DNA from: CAZAMB01 sp964486335
GTDB lineage: Bacteria; Planctomycetota; Phycisphaerae; UBA1845
NCBI GenBank assembly: GCA_964486335.1
Contig: CAZAMB010000003.1
Span: 124,001 to 188,000 of the forward strand
DNA: 64,000 nt
Direction: 5' to 3'
Made by a program: the position numbers and the translations under genes. Positions 1-9,306 of this stretch are shown here, piece by piece. The notes below the pieces were generated by a model. That model searched no databases. It saw only the letters and a program-made list of their open reading frames with translations, and was not told where the DNA came from. Numbering within the stretch: position 1 is the first letter of the stretch; each line of letters opens with the position of its first letter.

Positions 1-891
1 GCAAAGACGAACCTTCGCGCGGAGATCGACAAGTTCGTCAGCCACGATCCTCGTCGGTACGACGGTCGGCACGATCCGAGGGAAACGCAGGCTGGCGGGA
101 ACCCGCACGTTGAATGCGCCGACTGCCACAACGCGCACGCGGTGTCGCCGCAGCCGATCACCGTTGGGTACGTGCCGATCGGCGCGACGCTGGCGGAGGT
201 ACCGGGCGTGACGATCGCGGGCGCTTTGATCGAGCGCGCCCAATTCGAATACGAAGTCTGTCTGCGATGTCATGGAGACATGGCGGTTCCGGTTCGTCAT
301 CGCGTGGCGCGACAATCGCAAACCGACAACCTGCGTCTGCGATTCAGCCCCGGTAATCCGAGTTTTCATCCGGTCGTGTTATCGTCGCCGAGCGAGGAGT
401 CGCCGAGCCTTGTGCCGGGTCTGGCGCGCGGGTCGCTGATTCGGTGCACCGACTGCCATAACAATGACACGGGGCCTCGGGTCGGCGGGAGTGGACCGGA
501 CGGCCCGCACGGCTCGAATTTCGATTTTCTTTTGGAGCGAAACTACACCGTGCGCGACGACACGAGCGAGTCCGAGTACGATTACGCGATGTGCTACAAA
601 TGTCACCAGCGGTCCAGCATTCTCGGAGATCAGAGTTTTCCGCTGCACCGTTTACACGTCGAGGAGGAGCGTACCCCCTGCTCGGCCTGTCACGACGCCC
701 ACGGGATCACGACGACGCTGAGCGCAGGATCGGATCATACGCACCTGATCAATTTCGACACGACCATCGTTCGTCCGGAATCGACGACGGGTCGCATCGA
801 GTTTCGCGATCGCGGTCGGTTCGCGGGAAGTTGCACGCTGACTTGTCACGGCGAGCGACATCTGAACGAGGACTACGGGGGCGGCGGCTAG
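1..891 (+). CDS. Multiheme cytochrome c, 5'-truncated
   Basis: The reading frame is open from the first base, so the N-terminus lies outside the window; 296 codons plus the stop are visible. Five CxxCH heme-binding motifs are seen (CADCH, CLRCH, CTDCH, CYKCH, CSACH). Near the C-terminus there is a sixth, wider site, CTLTCH (Cx3CH), followed by GERH. The spacing and the ending (F-D-R-G-R-F, GSC, CHG) resemble periplasmic proteins of the doubled-CxxCH class. As the first gene of a same-strand run of electron-transfer genes, it is likely a periplasmic electron carrier for the downstream FeS/NrfD module. Substrate and partner cannot be read from the sequence. The next gene starts about 240 bp downstream, so it may be a separate transcription unit. 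Confidence 0.85.
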   Translation, partial: AKTNLRAEIDKFVSHDPRRYDGRHDPRETQAGGNPHVECADCHNAHAVSPQPITVGYVPIGATLAEVPGVTIAGALIERAQFEYEVCLRCHGDMAVPVRHRVARQSQTDNLRLRFSPGNPSFHPVVLSSPSEESPSLVPGLARGSLIRCTDCHNNDTGPRVGGSGPDGPHGSNFDFLLERNYTVRDDTSESEYDYAMCYKCHQRSSILGDQSFPLHRLHVEEERTPCSACHDAHGITTTLSAGSDHTHLINFDTTIVRPESTTGRIEFRDRGRFAGSCTLTCHGERHLNEDYGGGG

Positions 892-1134
892 GTCCATCGC
901 GGCGTTATCGCTTTCGACCACCCCATGAAGTCGCCACGATTCTTCGGCCATTGGCGGTTGCCGTTATCGCCCGTCTTGACGTTTCTTCCTCAACGCACCA
1001 AAAGCCCCTGACATCTTCGTGACATTATCGTCGCGGGATGGCATATCAATTGCATGGGTTTTCCTTGGGAACGGGCTTCGCATGGCCCTGACTCACGAGC
1101 GGACTCCGCGCCGGTGCGAGTGGAGATCGGAGTC

Positions 1135-2172
1135 GTGGCACTGGATCGAAGGCAGTTTCTGCAAACCGTCGCAACAGCCGGGGCGACCGCGGTCGGGTTG
1201 GGTGCGGCGTCAAGCTCGGTCGAGGGCTCGTCCGGGCCGAATCACTCGGTGCGCCTCGGCGTTCTGGTGGACATTCCCAATTGCATCGGTTGTCGGAAGT
1301 GTGAATTCGCCTGCCAGCAGACGGCCGGTTTTGCCGTTCCGCCGATCGAGACGTATGACGACAAGTCCGTCTTTGCGGCGCATCGCCGACCGGCGCCGGA
1401 TTGCTACACGATGGTCAACGAGTTTCCCAATCCGCACGACGCGAAGCGACCGATCTACGTCAAATCCAACTGCCTGCACTGCAACGATCCGGCGTGCGTG
1501 TCGGCCTGTCTGGTCGGCGCGTTCAAGAAACAGCCCAACGGAGCGGTGACCTACGATGCCTGGAAGTGCATGGGCTGCCGGTATTGCATGGTTGCTTGTC
1601 CGTTTCAGATTCCGACTTACGACTACGATGACGCCTTCACGCCTGAGGTTCGTAAGTGCACGTTTTGTTTTGAGAAAATGTCCCGAGAAGGCGGCGCGCC
1701 GGCGTGCGTACGCATCTGCCCGAACGACGCTCTCGTTTTTGGCAAGCGCGACGAGTTGGTTTCGATTGCCCACGACCGCATTCGAAGCCGCCCGGAAACC
1801 TATGTGGATCATGTGTACGGCGAACATGAGGCCGGCGGAACATCGTGGCTCTATCTTTCGAGCGTGCCGTTTGAACAAATTGGATTCGTCAAACTCGGCA
1901 GTGTCGCTCCACCCCAGCTCACGGAACCGGTGCAACACGGGATTTTCAAGATGTTCATGCCGCCGCTTGCGCTCTATGGTCTGCTGGGTTTGGTGATGTG
2001 GATCACGAAGCGCGAGGTGGAGCCCCCCTCCACCCCTGGCACTGAAGCGGCTGATTTCGTTGCGTTCGGAGGCGACGGGCGAGCCGGAAAAACAAATCGG
2101 TTATTGTCGCGAAGTTCATCGAGGATCACGCGAGGCAAGGCCGACGAAGAAGTTGCGGAGGTGACGCCGTGA
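1135..2172 (+). CDS. Tat-exported 4x[4Fe-4S] ferredoxin subunit, HybA/HmcB-like
   Basis: Electron-transfer subunit with sixteen cysteines in four ferredoxin-type groups: CIGCRKCEFAC, CLHCNDPACVSAC, CMGCRYCMVAC, and CTFC with a later CVRIC. This is the classic DmsB/HybA/HmcB four-cluster fold. A twin-arginine signal (DRRQFLQ, then an Ala/Gly-rich h-region) puts the FeS domain in the periplasm. A C-terminal hydrophobic helix around 1950-2000 anchors it. The frame is open from ATG 1054, but GTG 1135 was chosen because it has GGAGA 8 nt upstream and places the RR motif right after the start. It overlaps the NrfD-like gene by GTGA, so the two are translationally coupled and their products should form a membrane complex. 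The exact family (Hmc, Qrc, Hyb or Nrf type) cannot be settled without the catalytic subunit. Confidence 0.9.
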   Translation: MALDRRQFLQTVATAGATAVGLGAASSSVEGSSGPNHSVRLGVLVDIPNCIGCRKCEFACQQTAGFAVPPIETYDDKSVFAAHRRPAPDCYTMVNEFPNPHDAKRPIYVKSNCLHCNDPACVSACLVGAFKKQPNGAVTYDAWKCMGCRYCMVACPFQIPTYDYDDAFTPEVRKCTFCFEKMSREGGAPACVRICPNDALVFGKRDELVSIAHDRIRSRPETYVDHVYGEHEAGGTSWLYLSSVPFEQIGFVKLGSVAPPQLTEPVQHGIFKMFMPPLALYGLLGLVMWITKREVEPPSTPGTEAADFVAFGGDGRAGKTNRLLSRSSSRITRGKADEEVAEVTP

Positions 2173-3362
2173 TCGCGCACGAATTGCCGCAACCGGTGAA
2201 TCGACAGCTGCTGACGCCGGGAGTCGGTGTATTGCTGGCGTTGATTGCCGTCGGGTTCTGCGTCGCGATGTATCGGTTCGTGTTCGGGCTGGCAGCGACG
2301 ACCAATCTCAATCAGCAGTACCCCTGGGGACTCTGGATCGCGGTTGATGTGGCCTCCGGCGTGGCACTGGCGGCGGGCGGATTCACCACGGCCGCTCTGG
2401 TCTACATTTTTCATCGTGAGTCGTTCCATGCCCTCGCCCGACCCGCACTGCTGACGGCCATGCTGGGCTACACGTTCGTGGGCATCGGACTGATGGCCGA
2501 CCTTGGGCGTTACTACAACATCTGGCATCCCGCGTGGCCGACGATGTGGCAAGGCAACTCCGTGCTCTTCGAGGTGGGCATGTGCGTGATGTGCTACCTT
2601 ACGGTGCTGTACATCGAGTTTCTGCCGATCGTCTGCGAGCGTTTCATGGCGGATGAAAAGCGGCCGCGGCTGGCGAGGATTTGCCAATTCATGCGTCGCA
2701 CGGTTGAGCGAACGATGTTTCTGTTCATTCTGGCGGGCGTCGTGTTGTCTTGCCTGCACCAATCGTCGCTCGGCAATTTGATGGTGATCGTGCCTTCCAA
2801 GATGCACGAGCTTTGGTACACGCCACTCCTGCCCTTGCTGTTCCTACTCTCGGCGGTGGCGGTCGGGTTTCCGATGGTCATCTTTGAGTCACTGTACGCT
2901 TCGTGGTCGCTGAGGCTGATGCCCGAACTGCCCTTGCTGCGTCGATTGGCGCGCCCGGCGTGCGTGCTCTTGGGCCTGTATCTGGCGTTCAAAGTGGGCG
3001 ACTTGCTGGTCCGGGACGCGCATGGACTGCTGGCGGAAGGAACCACGCAGTCGACCGTGTTTCTCGCCGAAGTCGTGTTCGGCGCCCTGCTTCCATTCGT
3101 GATGTTGATGGTGGTGAACGAGCGGACCTCCGGTCAATGGTTGGGGGTTGCCGCCCTTCTCGTGGTTCTGGGCGTGGTCGTGAATCGCATCAACGTGTTT
3201 CTGGTTGCCTATCGGCCGCCTTACGCGACGACGACATATTTCCCGTCCGTCGGCGAATTCGCCGTTACCATCGGTCTGATTTCGCTCTTGATTCTGCTCT
3301 ATCGCGTGATCGTCACGCATTTTCCAGTGATCAGTCAGCCGGTTGGAGCGTTGAGACCATGA
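2169..3362 (+). CDS. NrfD/PsrC/HybB-family membrane quinone-interacting subunit
   Basis: A 397-residue polytopic membrane protein with roughly ten hydrophobic segments, the usual size and profile of the NrfD/PsrC/HybB/HmcC family. These proteins exchange electrons between the quinone pool and a periplasmic FeS partner. The Tyr-Pro-Trp-Gly-rich first loop and the conserved-looking membrane Glu/His positions fit the family. The start is GTG 2169, which overlaps the stop of the ferredoxin gene (GTGA). The gene's own stop overlaps the ATG of the 13-heme cytochrome (ATGA at 3359-3362), so the three genes form a tightly coupled operon. The direction of electron flow (quinol oxidation or quinone reduction) is not evident. 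Confidence 0.9.
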   Translation: MIAHELPQPVNRQLLTPGVGVLLALIAVGFCVAMYRFVFGLAATTNLNQQYPWGLWIAVDVASGVALAAGGFTTAALVYIFHRESFHALARPALLTAMLGYTFVGIGLMADLGRYYNIWHPAWPTMWQGNSVLFEVGMCVMCYLTVLYIEFLPIVCERFMADEKRPRLARICQFMRRTVERTMFLFILAGVVLSCLHQSSLGNLMVIVPSKMHELWYTPLLPLLFLLSAVAVGFPMVIFESLYASWSLRLMPELPLLRRLARPACVLLGLYLAFKVGDLLVRDAHGLLAEGTTQSTVFLAEVVFGALLPFVMLMVVNERTSGQWLGVAALLVVLGVVVNRINVFLVAYRPPYATTTYFPSVGEFAVTIGLISLLILLYRVIVTHFPVISQPVGALRP

Positions 3363-4582
3363 AGCACCCGAGAACGCACGTTCCGCCGTTTGCCTCTCGA
3401 TCCGTTGGACTGACGGCAGTCTTGCTCTCTGCTTTGGTTTCGGCTTTGCCAAGTGCTGCGCGTGCGATCGCGCGATACCAGCCAAGTCCGGTCTCGGAAT
3501 CGGATGGCGCCAAGTGCGCAAGTTGCCATTCGTGCGACCGACCGACTGCTGCCGATCGTTGCCTTCGCGTTTGTGGGCGATCCGTCACTAGCGCCGACGT
3601 GAAGACAAACGGCGCGAACCGCGGCCCGCGCATCGTTATCCTGGACGAATTGGAGAATACCTATCTGCCGGTGCCGTTCGATCACGCGGGCCACGCGAAT
3701 ATGGCCGATATGGCCGGCGGATGCTCGAAATGCCACCATTACACGCCTGAGGGCCAGGAGCACCCGGCCTGCAAGAGCTGCCATAGCACCCAATCGGGTG
3801 AGGGGACCATTGACAAACCCGGACTTAAGGGCGCGTACCACCGTCAATGCCTGAGCTGTCACCGAGAGTGGAGCGGCGACACGGGATGCGTGGCCTGTCA
3901 TCAGCCGAAGGCCCGAGGCGGCGATACGCCGGCGATCGCCGAAACGCCGAGCGTGGATGATATCGTGGGCAGAATGCATCCGCCGATTCCTGAACCGATC
4001 GAAGAGCATTACACGACCAAGACGGGGCCGGATGAAACCACCACGCACGTGCTCTTTCGCCACAAGGAGCACATCGATCGATACGGTTTGCGATGCGCGG
4101 AATGTCACCACGAAGACAATTGCTCGCGCTGTCACGGCGAAGGGAAGAAACACGAGCAACAGGTTCGTACGTTTGACCAGCATCACAAGCCATGCCTAGA
4201 GTGCCACCGCAATGACACCTGCGATCGCTGCCATTACCCCAAGGGAGCGAGTGCTCCGCCGCCGTTTGACCATGCGACCACGGGCTGGCCGATGAACCGA
4301 TTCCATCAAGCCGCGAGTTGCCGCGCTTGCCACGTCGCCACGCCGTTTGCCAAACGAGATCGATCCTGCATGGCTTGTCACTCGAATTGGAAAGCGGGCG
4401 AATTTAACCACACGATTACTGGTCAGTCGCTCGATGAAACGCACGCCAGCCTGGATTGCGAGAACTGCCACGCGAATCTTCGCTTTGACGCGCCCCCTGG
4501 ATGCGGCGACTGTCACGAAGCCGATGAAGGAATCGCGTTTCCCACCAAACGACCGGGAGCCTTCCACGAACCGCCAAAGTGA
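3359..4582 (+). CDS. Tridecaheme periplasmic cytochrome c
   Basis: A 407-residue secreted protein. The N-terminus (MKHPRTHVPP then a hydrophobic stretch ending near SAARA) is a Sec signal peptide. Thirteen CxxCH motifs follow: CASCH, CSKCH, CKSCH, CLSCH, CVACH, CAECH, CSRCH, CLECH, CDRCH, CRACH, CMACH, CENCH, CGDCH. Several sit in the F-x-H-x-x-H context of class III (c3-like) cytochromes (PFDHAGH, LFRHKEH), where the histidines can be distal heme ligands. The start is ATG 3359, overlapping the NrfD stop by 4 nt; the frame is open further upstream inside nrfD but that is a shadow. The order FeS protein, NrfD, multiheme cytochrome matches the logic of the Hmc complex. The likely role is to carry electrons between the membrane module and periplasmic acceptors or donors. 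Confidence 0.9.
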   Translation: MKHPRTHVPPFASRSVGLTAVLLSALVSALPSAARAIARYQPSPVSESDGAKCASCHSCDRPTAADRCLRVCGRSVTSADVKTNGANRGPRIVILDELENTYLPVPFDHAGHANMADMAGGCSKCHHYTPEGQEHPACKSCHSTQSGEGTIDKPGLKGAYHRQCLSCHREWSGDTGCVACHQPKARGGDTPAIAETPSVDDIVGRMHPPIPEPIEEHYTTKTGPDETTTHVLFRHKEHIDRYGLRCAECHHEDNCSRCHGEGKKHEQQVRTFDQHHKPCLECHRNDTCDRCHYPKGASAPPPFDHATTGWPMNRFHQAASCRACHVATPFAKRDRSCMACHSNWKAGEFNHTITGQSLDETHASLDCENCHANLRFDAPPGCGDCHEADEGIAFPTKRPGAFHEPPK

Positions 4583-4660
4583 ATCATTGGCGCAACACGC
4601 GGCATCGTTTTTAATGGCGTAGATTGGTTGAAGACGGAACATGTTTATCCTGGAGGCGCA

Positions 4661-6637
4661 ATGAAACGCAAAGGCGAATCGGTCGAACGGGCCGACAGCA
4701 AAGACCAACCGACGAAACCGGCGTCGGTCACTCCCGATCATCTCACGCAGGTTTGGCGCAATTCGCTGACGGTCGGCGGAGGTATTGTCGCCGCACTGGC
4801 GGTCCTTTTCATGGTTGCGTTCTTTACGATCGAGTTCGCTTCTCCCCAACGAAATCCGTATCTGGGACTCTTTACGTTTCTCGTTTTTCCATGTGTGCTC
4901 GTCGTGGGAGTGGTTGCCATGGCGGCCGGATTGGTGATCGCGCGTCACCGGTTCCACAAGACCTTCGGCTCGGACGTCGTCTATCAATACTACCCGCGCA
5001 TTGATCTCACCAACCTCAGCCATCGACGATACCTGGGTTTTGCCACCGGAGGCGTGGCGCTGGCCATCCCCATGATCGGCGTGCTCAGCTACGAGGGATA
5101 CCACTTCACCGATTCGAACCAATTTTGCGGCGCGGTCTGCCATACGGTCATGCAACCGCAATACACGGCGTACCAGCAATCGCCCCATGCCCACGTCGGC
5201 TGCGTGGAGTGCCACATCGGAACGGGTGCGAGCTGGTACGTGAAATCCAAACTATCGGGCATTCGTCAGGTGTTCGCCGTGGCGCTCGACTCCTATCCGC
5301 GACCCATTCCTCCCGCGATTCAGGAATTGCGTCCTGCGACGGAGACTTGCCGCGCGTGCCATTGGCCTGCGAAGTTTTACGGCGATCAGCTCGTCAACAT
5401 CGAGCATTTTGCGTCCGACGAATCCAACACGCACACTCGCACGCAGATGATCCTGAAGACGGGCGGCAGCGATCCGTCCACCGGGCCGCCGTCCGGGATT
5501 CACTGGCACATGGCCTTGGGATTCTCTATTGAATATGTCGCGACCGACAAGTTTCTTCAAAACATTCCGTGGGTCCGAATGACCGATCAGTCGACGGGTC
5601 GGCAGTCGGTTTATCGATCCGATGGACTTCCCACCAGTGACCCACCCCCCGCCGGGATTCGCCGCACCGTTGACTGCATGGACTGCCACAATCGTCCCAC
5701 GCATGTTTTTCGATCGCCGGATCGCGCGGTCAACGTCGCGCTCAATGTGAATCCCTCGTTTCAATCGCTTCCGTTTGCGAAGCGCGAAGTCGTCGCCGCC
5801 CTGACCAGACACTACGCAAGTCGATCCGAGGGACTGGCTTCCATCGCCGACGCGATTGCTCGTTTCTACGAAGCCGAACACCCCAAGATATGGCAGGCGC
5901 GCAAAGCAGACATTGATCGTCTGATTCTCGCCGCCAAGGACATTTACTCGACCAACTTCTTCCCTGAAATGAACGTCTCTTGGCGGACCTATCCGGACAA
6001 CATCGGGCATAAGATCTTTCCGGGTTGCTTCCGGTGCCATGAAGGAAATCACGTGGATTCCGGCGGACGGGCCATCAGCCACGACTGCAAGTCATGTCAC
6101 GAGTTCTTCCCGTCCGTTGAATCGGCGCAACCGGCGACGACCGCGAAGGCCGGTGAGTTCGTTCACCCGTATCCACTGGATCCCGTTCATGGGGCGCTTC
6201 GATGCAATGAGTGCCATACCGGCGGACCCGCGCCGCCCGCGAGTTGCGAGGCTTGCCACAGCGAAACGGTTCAGTTTCGCGCCGGCACGCTGCCCCTGTT
6301 TCAATCGTTGGGAGTTGCGGCGGAACCGATGGCCGAGTTGGTACAGTGCACGGATTGCCACGACTTGAGCGCTCCGCGCACGGTCAAGGCCATCGACGAA
6401 CGATGCATGGACTGCCACAGTGACGAAGAGGAGAAATACGCGGGAATGTTGGCGAACTGGACGGCCGAGCTTGATCGACTTTTCAAATCCGTCCCAACGA
6501 GTCTTGATCCCGCGAATCAGAAACTGATCGACATGCTGCGCAAGGCAGGCCCGGCCCACAACGTCGAGGCTGCTCGAACCATCATCCGGTCGGTCGCCTC
6601 TCCCACGGCCGCATCGACAAGGACTGATGATCCGTGA
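4661..6637 (+). CDS. NapC/NirT-type membrane-anchored decaheme cytochrome c
   Basis: Starts at ATG 4661, with GGAGG 4 nt upstream, rather than the in-frame TTG at 4628. The first ~140 residues hold three hydrophobic segments. Then follows a NapC/NirT signature: CGAVCH (a Cx3CH site), MQPQYTAYQQSPHAHVGC and VECHIG with the WYVKSK segment, as in quinol-oxidising tetraheme proteins. In all nine CxxCH sites and one Cx3CH site are present (CGAVCH, CVECH, CRACH, CMDCH, CFRCH, CKSCH, CNECH, CEACH, CTDCH, CMDCH). The 658-residue length is far above the ~200 of NapC, because a long multiheme periplasmic tail is fused to the NapC-like head. It lies 78 bp after the 13-heme gene and probably takes electrons from quinol into the periplasmic heme chain. 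Confidence 0.88.
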   Translation: MKRKGESVERADSKDQPTKPASVTPDHLTQVWRNSLTVGGGIVAALAVLFMVAFFTIEFASPQRNPYLGLFTFLVFPCVLVVGVVAMAAGLVIARHRFHKTFGSDVVYQYYPRIDLTNLSHRRYLGFATGGVALAIPMIGVLSYEGYHFTDSNQFCGAVCHTVMQPQYTAYQQSPHAHVGCVECHIGTGASWYVKSKLSGIRQVFAVALDSYPRPIPPAIQELRPATETCRACHWPAKFYGDQLVNIEHFASDESNTHTRTQMILKTGGSDPSTGPPSGIHWHMALGFSIEYVATDKFLQNIPWVRMTDQSTGRQSVYRSDGLPTSDPPPAGIRRTVDCMDCHNRPTHVFRSPDRAVNVALNVNPSFQSLPFAKREVVAALTRHYASRSEGLASIADAIARFYEAEHPKIWQARKADIDRLILAAKDIYSTNFFPEMNVSWRTYPDNIGHKIFPGCFRCHEGNHVDSGGRAISHDCKSCHEFFPSVESAQPATTAKAGEFVHPYPLDPVHGALRCNECHTGGPAPPASCEACHSETVQFRAGTLPLFQSLGVAAEPMAELVQCTDCHDLSAPRTVKAIDERCMDCHSDEEEKYAGMLANWTAELDRLFKSVPTSLDPANQKLIDMLRKAGPAHNVEAARTIIRSVASPTAASTRTDDP

Positions 6638-6839
6638 ACGGAGATTAAGTCAGCCGCCGGCAGGAAAAGCCTTGGAATCGCGTCCACGGGTCTGACGGGA
6701 GCGTCATCGCCAAGGAAGCCCAAACACGCTCTTTCTTGCGCGGCCCTGGCACCCCGCTTGCAGGCAATCCGGTGTCCGAAGTCGCCATTCGTCGAGGCGA
6801 CGCGCGGCTCGACGGATGGTGCACCGAACGGAGTTTTTG

Positions 6840-8858
6840 ATGTTGAATCGATCGATTGGCCATTTATTCGTTCTTTCCGTGGTTTTCGGCTTTGGCATCA
6901 TCGATGCCCCCGCCGAGGAACCGAATCCGTCCGGCTGCCTGGAATGCCACAGCCCATCGAACAATGGGACACCTCGCCTCGATGGGCCGCCGCAACTGGC
7001 TGATTCGGTTCATGCCCGCCTCGATTGCACAGATTGCCACCAGTCGATTTCCATGGAAAAGCTGGAGCGAGAATCACCATCGCCGCACGGGGGCAAATCC
7101 TCCCCCGTGAATTGCGGCGAGTGCCATGAAGACGCCCTGGAAACCTATGCAAAGCATGGACGGTTGGAGGTGGGCAAAGACCCCGATCTTCCCTCGTGCT
7201 GGAGCTGTCACGGCGCACACAACATTTTGACCGCTTCTGACCGTCGATCGAAAGTCCATCCGACGAATCTCCCGGATACGTGTCGCAGTTGTCATACAAA
7301 CGTCGATCTTGTCAAGAAGCATTTCATCCTTCGGGACAAGTCGATCAAGAACTACGAAGGCAGCGTACATGGGCGAGCCACGAAGAAGGGACTTTATGTG
7401 GCCGCCGGGTGCGATGACTGCCATTCCGCCACCGACAAGAACGGAAAACGAACGGCCCACCGAATCCTGAGTCCCGCTGATCCTCAGTCGACCATCTATC
7501 ATTTCAACATTCCGGACACTTGCGGAACATGCCATAAGTATGTCACCCAGGACTATTGGGAGGGAATTCACGGCCAATACGTGAAGAACGGATCGCTCGA
7601 CGCCCCAGTCTGCACGACATGCCACGGCGAGCATGGCATCATCTCACCGCGCGAACCCCTTTCCCCCGTCAGCCCTCGGGCGGTCGCGACGGACACCTGC
7701 TCTCCGTGCCACGAATCGGCCTTGTTCAATGAAAAATACGGACTGCCGGGCGGACGCCTTGCTTCGTATATCGACAGTTACCACGGACTCAAGAGCAAGG
7801 CGGGTGACGTGATGGTGGCGAATTGCTCGTCCTGCCACGGCGCGCATCGCATCCTGCCATCATCGGATCCGACCTCGTCGATTCACGCGAACAATCTCCT
7901 GGCCACTTGTGGCGATTGTCATCCCGGTATCAGCCCCGACCTCGCCGGCACGAAGATTCACCAGTCGTCCGGCTTGCACACCGGCTGGTCGGCGTTTTTT
8001 CGAGAGCTCTACATTGTCCTCATTATCGTGACCATCGGAATTATGGTCTTGCATAATGGCGCTGACTGGTTGCGTCATGTGCGCCGAATGACCAAAACCG
8101 CCTTTGTACAGCGGCTGAGCGCCAACGAAGTTGTGCAGCATTGGGTTCTCGCGCTTTCGTTCACGGCGCTCGTGGTTTCGGGGTTCGCTCTTCGTTTTTC
8201 CGATGCCTTCTGGGTGAAATGGCTTTTCGGTTGGGAAGGTGGTTTTGAAGCCCGCGGGATCATTCATCGGGTTTCCGCTATCGTGATGATGCTCGGTGCG
8301 GTGTGGCACATCGTCTATTTGTTTACCGCTCGCGGCCGACACTGGTTCCGCGACATGGTTGCATCTCGCAAGGATCTATCGCACATCGCGCAGAATCTCG
8401 CCTATTTTGCCGGCAGGCGGGAGGAGCCGCCGAGGTTTGAGCGATTCTCGTACATGGAGAAGATCGAATACTGGGCCCTTTTTTGGGGCACCATAATCAT
8501 GAGTGGCACTGGTGTGCTTCTGTGGTTTGACAATTATTTTTCCGATCGATGGGGATTGCCCAAGGGATTTCTGGATGTGATGCTGGTCATTCACTACTAC
8601 GAAGCGTGGCTGGCGTTTCTGGCCATCGTTGTCTGGCACTTATACGGAACATTGTTCAAACCGAGCGTCTATCCGATGAACCCGTCCTGGCTGACGGGCA
8701 AGATGCCGCGTGACATGTATCTCGAAGAGCATCCGGACGGACCCAAGCTGAAGGCTCGATCCATGCGCATTCGGTACGAGGATGAGGAGGAGCCCGGTGG
8801 CGGAGAATCTTCCGCGCGGATCGCCTCGGACCCGAAGTCGAGCGACGTATCTGATTAG
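6840..8858 (+). CDS. Undecaheme cytochrome c fused to membrane diheme cytochrome b
   Basis: A 672-residue protein starting at ATG 6840 (GGAG 6 nt upstream), with a Sec signal peptide ending near IIDAPAEE. The periplasmic half has eleven CxxCH motifs (CLECH, CTDCH, CGECH, CWSCH, CRSCH, CDDCH, CGTCH, CTTCH, CSPCH, CSSCH, CGDCH), many followed by GxHG/AH. From about 8000 onward come four to five transmembrane helices with histidines suited to b-type hemes (VQHWVLALSF, IIHRVSAI, VWHIVYLF, VIHYYEAW, VVWHLYG). This resembles the cytochrome b subunit of formate dehydrogenase and Ni-Fe hydrogenase (b561 superfamily). The fusion makes a self-contained quinone-to-heme-wire module. It is separated from the NapC-like gene by 202 bp, in which no gene was seen. 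Confidence 0.88.
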   Translation: MLNRSIGHLFVLSVVFGFGIIDAPAEEPNPSGCLECHSPSNNGTPRLDGPPQLADSVHARLDCTDCHQSISMEKLERESPSPHGGKSSPVNCGECHEDALETYAKHGRLEVGKDPDLPSCWSCHGAHNILTASDRRSKVHPTNLPDTCRSCHTNVDLVKKHFILRDKSIKNYEGSVHGRATKKGLYVAAGCDDCHSATDKNGKRTAHRILSPADPQSTIYHFNIPDTCGTCHKYVTQDYWEGIHGQYVKNGSLDAPVCTTCHGEHGIISPREPLSPVSPRAVATDTCSPCHESALFNEKYGLPGGRLASYIDSYHGLKSKAGDVMVANCSSCHGAHRILPSSDPTSSIHANNLLATCGDCHPGISPDLAGTKIHQSSGLHTGWSAFFRELYIVLIIVTIGIMVLHNGADWLRHVRRMTKTAFVQRLSANEVVQHWVLALSFTALVVSGFALRFSDAFWVKWLFGWEGGFEARGIIHRVSAIVMMLGAVWHIVYLFTARGRHWFRDMVASRKDLSHIAQNLAYFAGRREEPPRFERFSYMEKIEYWALFWGTIIMSGTGVLLWFDNYFSDRWGLPKGFLDVMLVIHYYEAWLAFLAIVVWHLYGTLFKPSVYPMNPSWLTGKMPRDMYLEEHPDGPKLKARSMRIRYEDEEEPGGGESSARIASDPKSSDVSD

Positions 8859-9074
8859 CCCATCGAAGGTCGCGCGGAATCGCCTGCTTCGACGGAAGTC
8901 GATCCATGTATCCGGCCGATAGTCACACCAGAAAGTTCGCAGGACCGACGGCGCGGCTCGGCGGCCAGCGCGCCGCACCGATTCCAATCGGCCTTTCGGA
9001 TTATAAACGCACGACGGGAGTAAATCGGGTATACTTCATCATCGCGAGTTAGAGCTTTTCAGGCGAACTGACCC

Positions 9075-9275
9075 ATGCTGCCGATCGGCCCGATGACACT
9101 GATCGTTCTCCTTGTGCTGGCGGCCTGCCTCATCGGCGGTATCGTCATTTTGCGGCGCGGCGCCAAAACGCGGACATACGACACCGAAATGGACGCGTGC
9201 CCGAGTTGCGGCGCTGAAAACCGCCGTCGAGCCAGTTATTGCGCATCGTGTGGGGCGCCGATCCCGCCCTCATGA
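9075..9275 (+). CDS. Small membrane-anchored zinc-ribbon protein
   Basis: A 66-residue protein with one N-terminal transmembrane segment (LIVLLVLAACLIGGIVIL). A short basic linker and a zinc ribbon follow (CPSCG, 12 residues, CASCG). The two CxxCG knuckles should bind one zinc ion. Proteins of this shape are common beside membrane scaffold or proteolysis genes, but no reaction can be assigned. It ends 31 bp before the first SPFH gene and on the same strand, so it probably shares the transcript and may act with those proteins at the membrane. The start at ATG 9075 is the first Met and has only a weak purine-rich leader. Confidence 0.7.
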   Translation: MLPIGPMTLIVLLVLAACLIGGIVILRRGAKTRTYDTEMDACPSCGAENRRRASYCASCGAPIPPS

Positions 9276-9306
9276 GGCGTGCATAACCAAAGAAAGGAGG
9301 GCCGGT

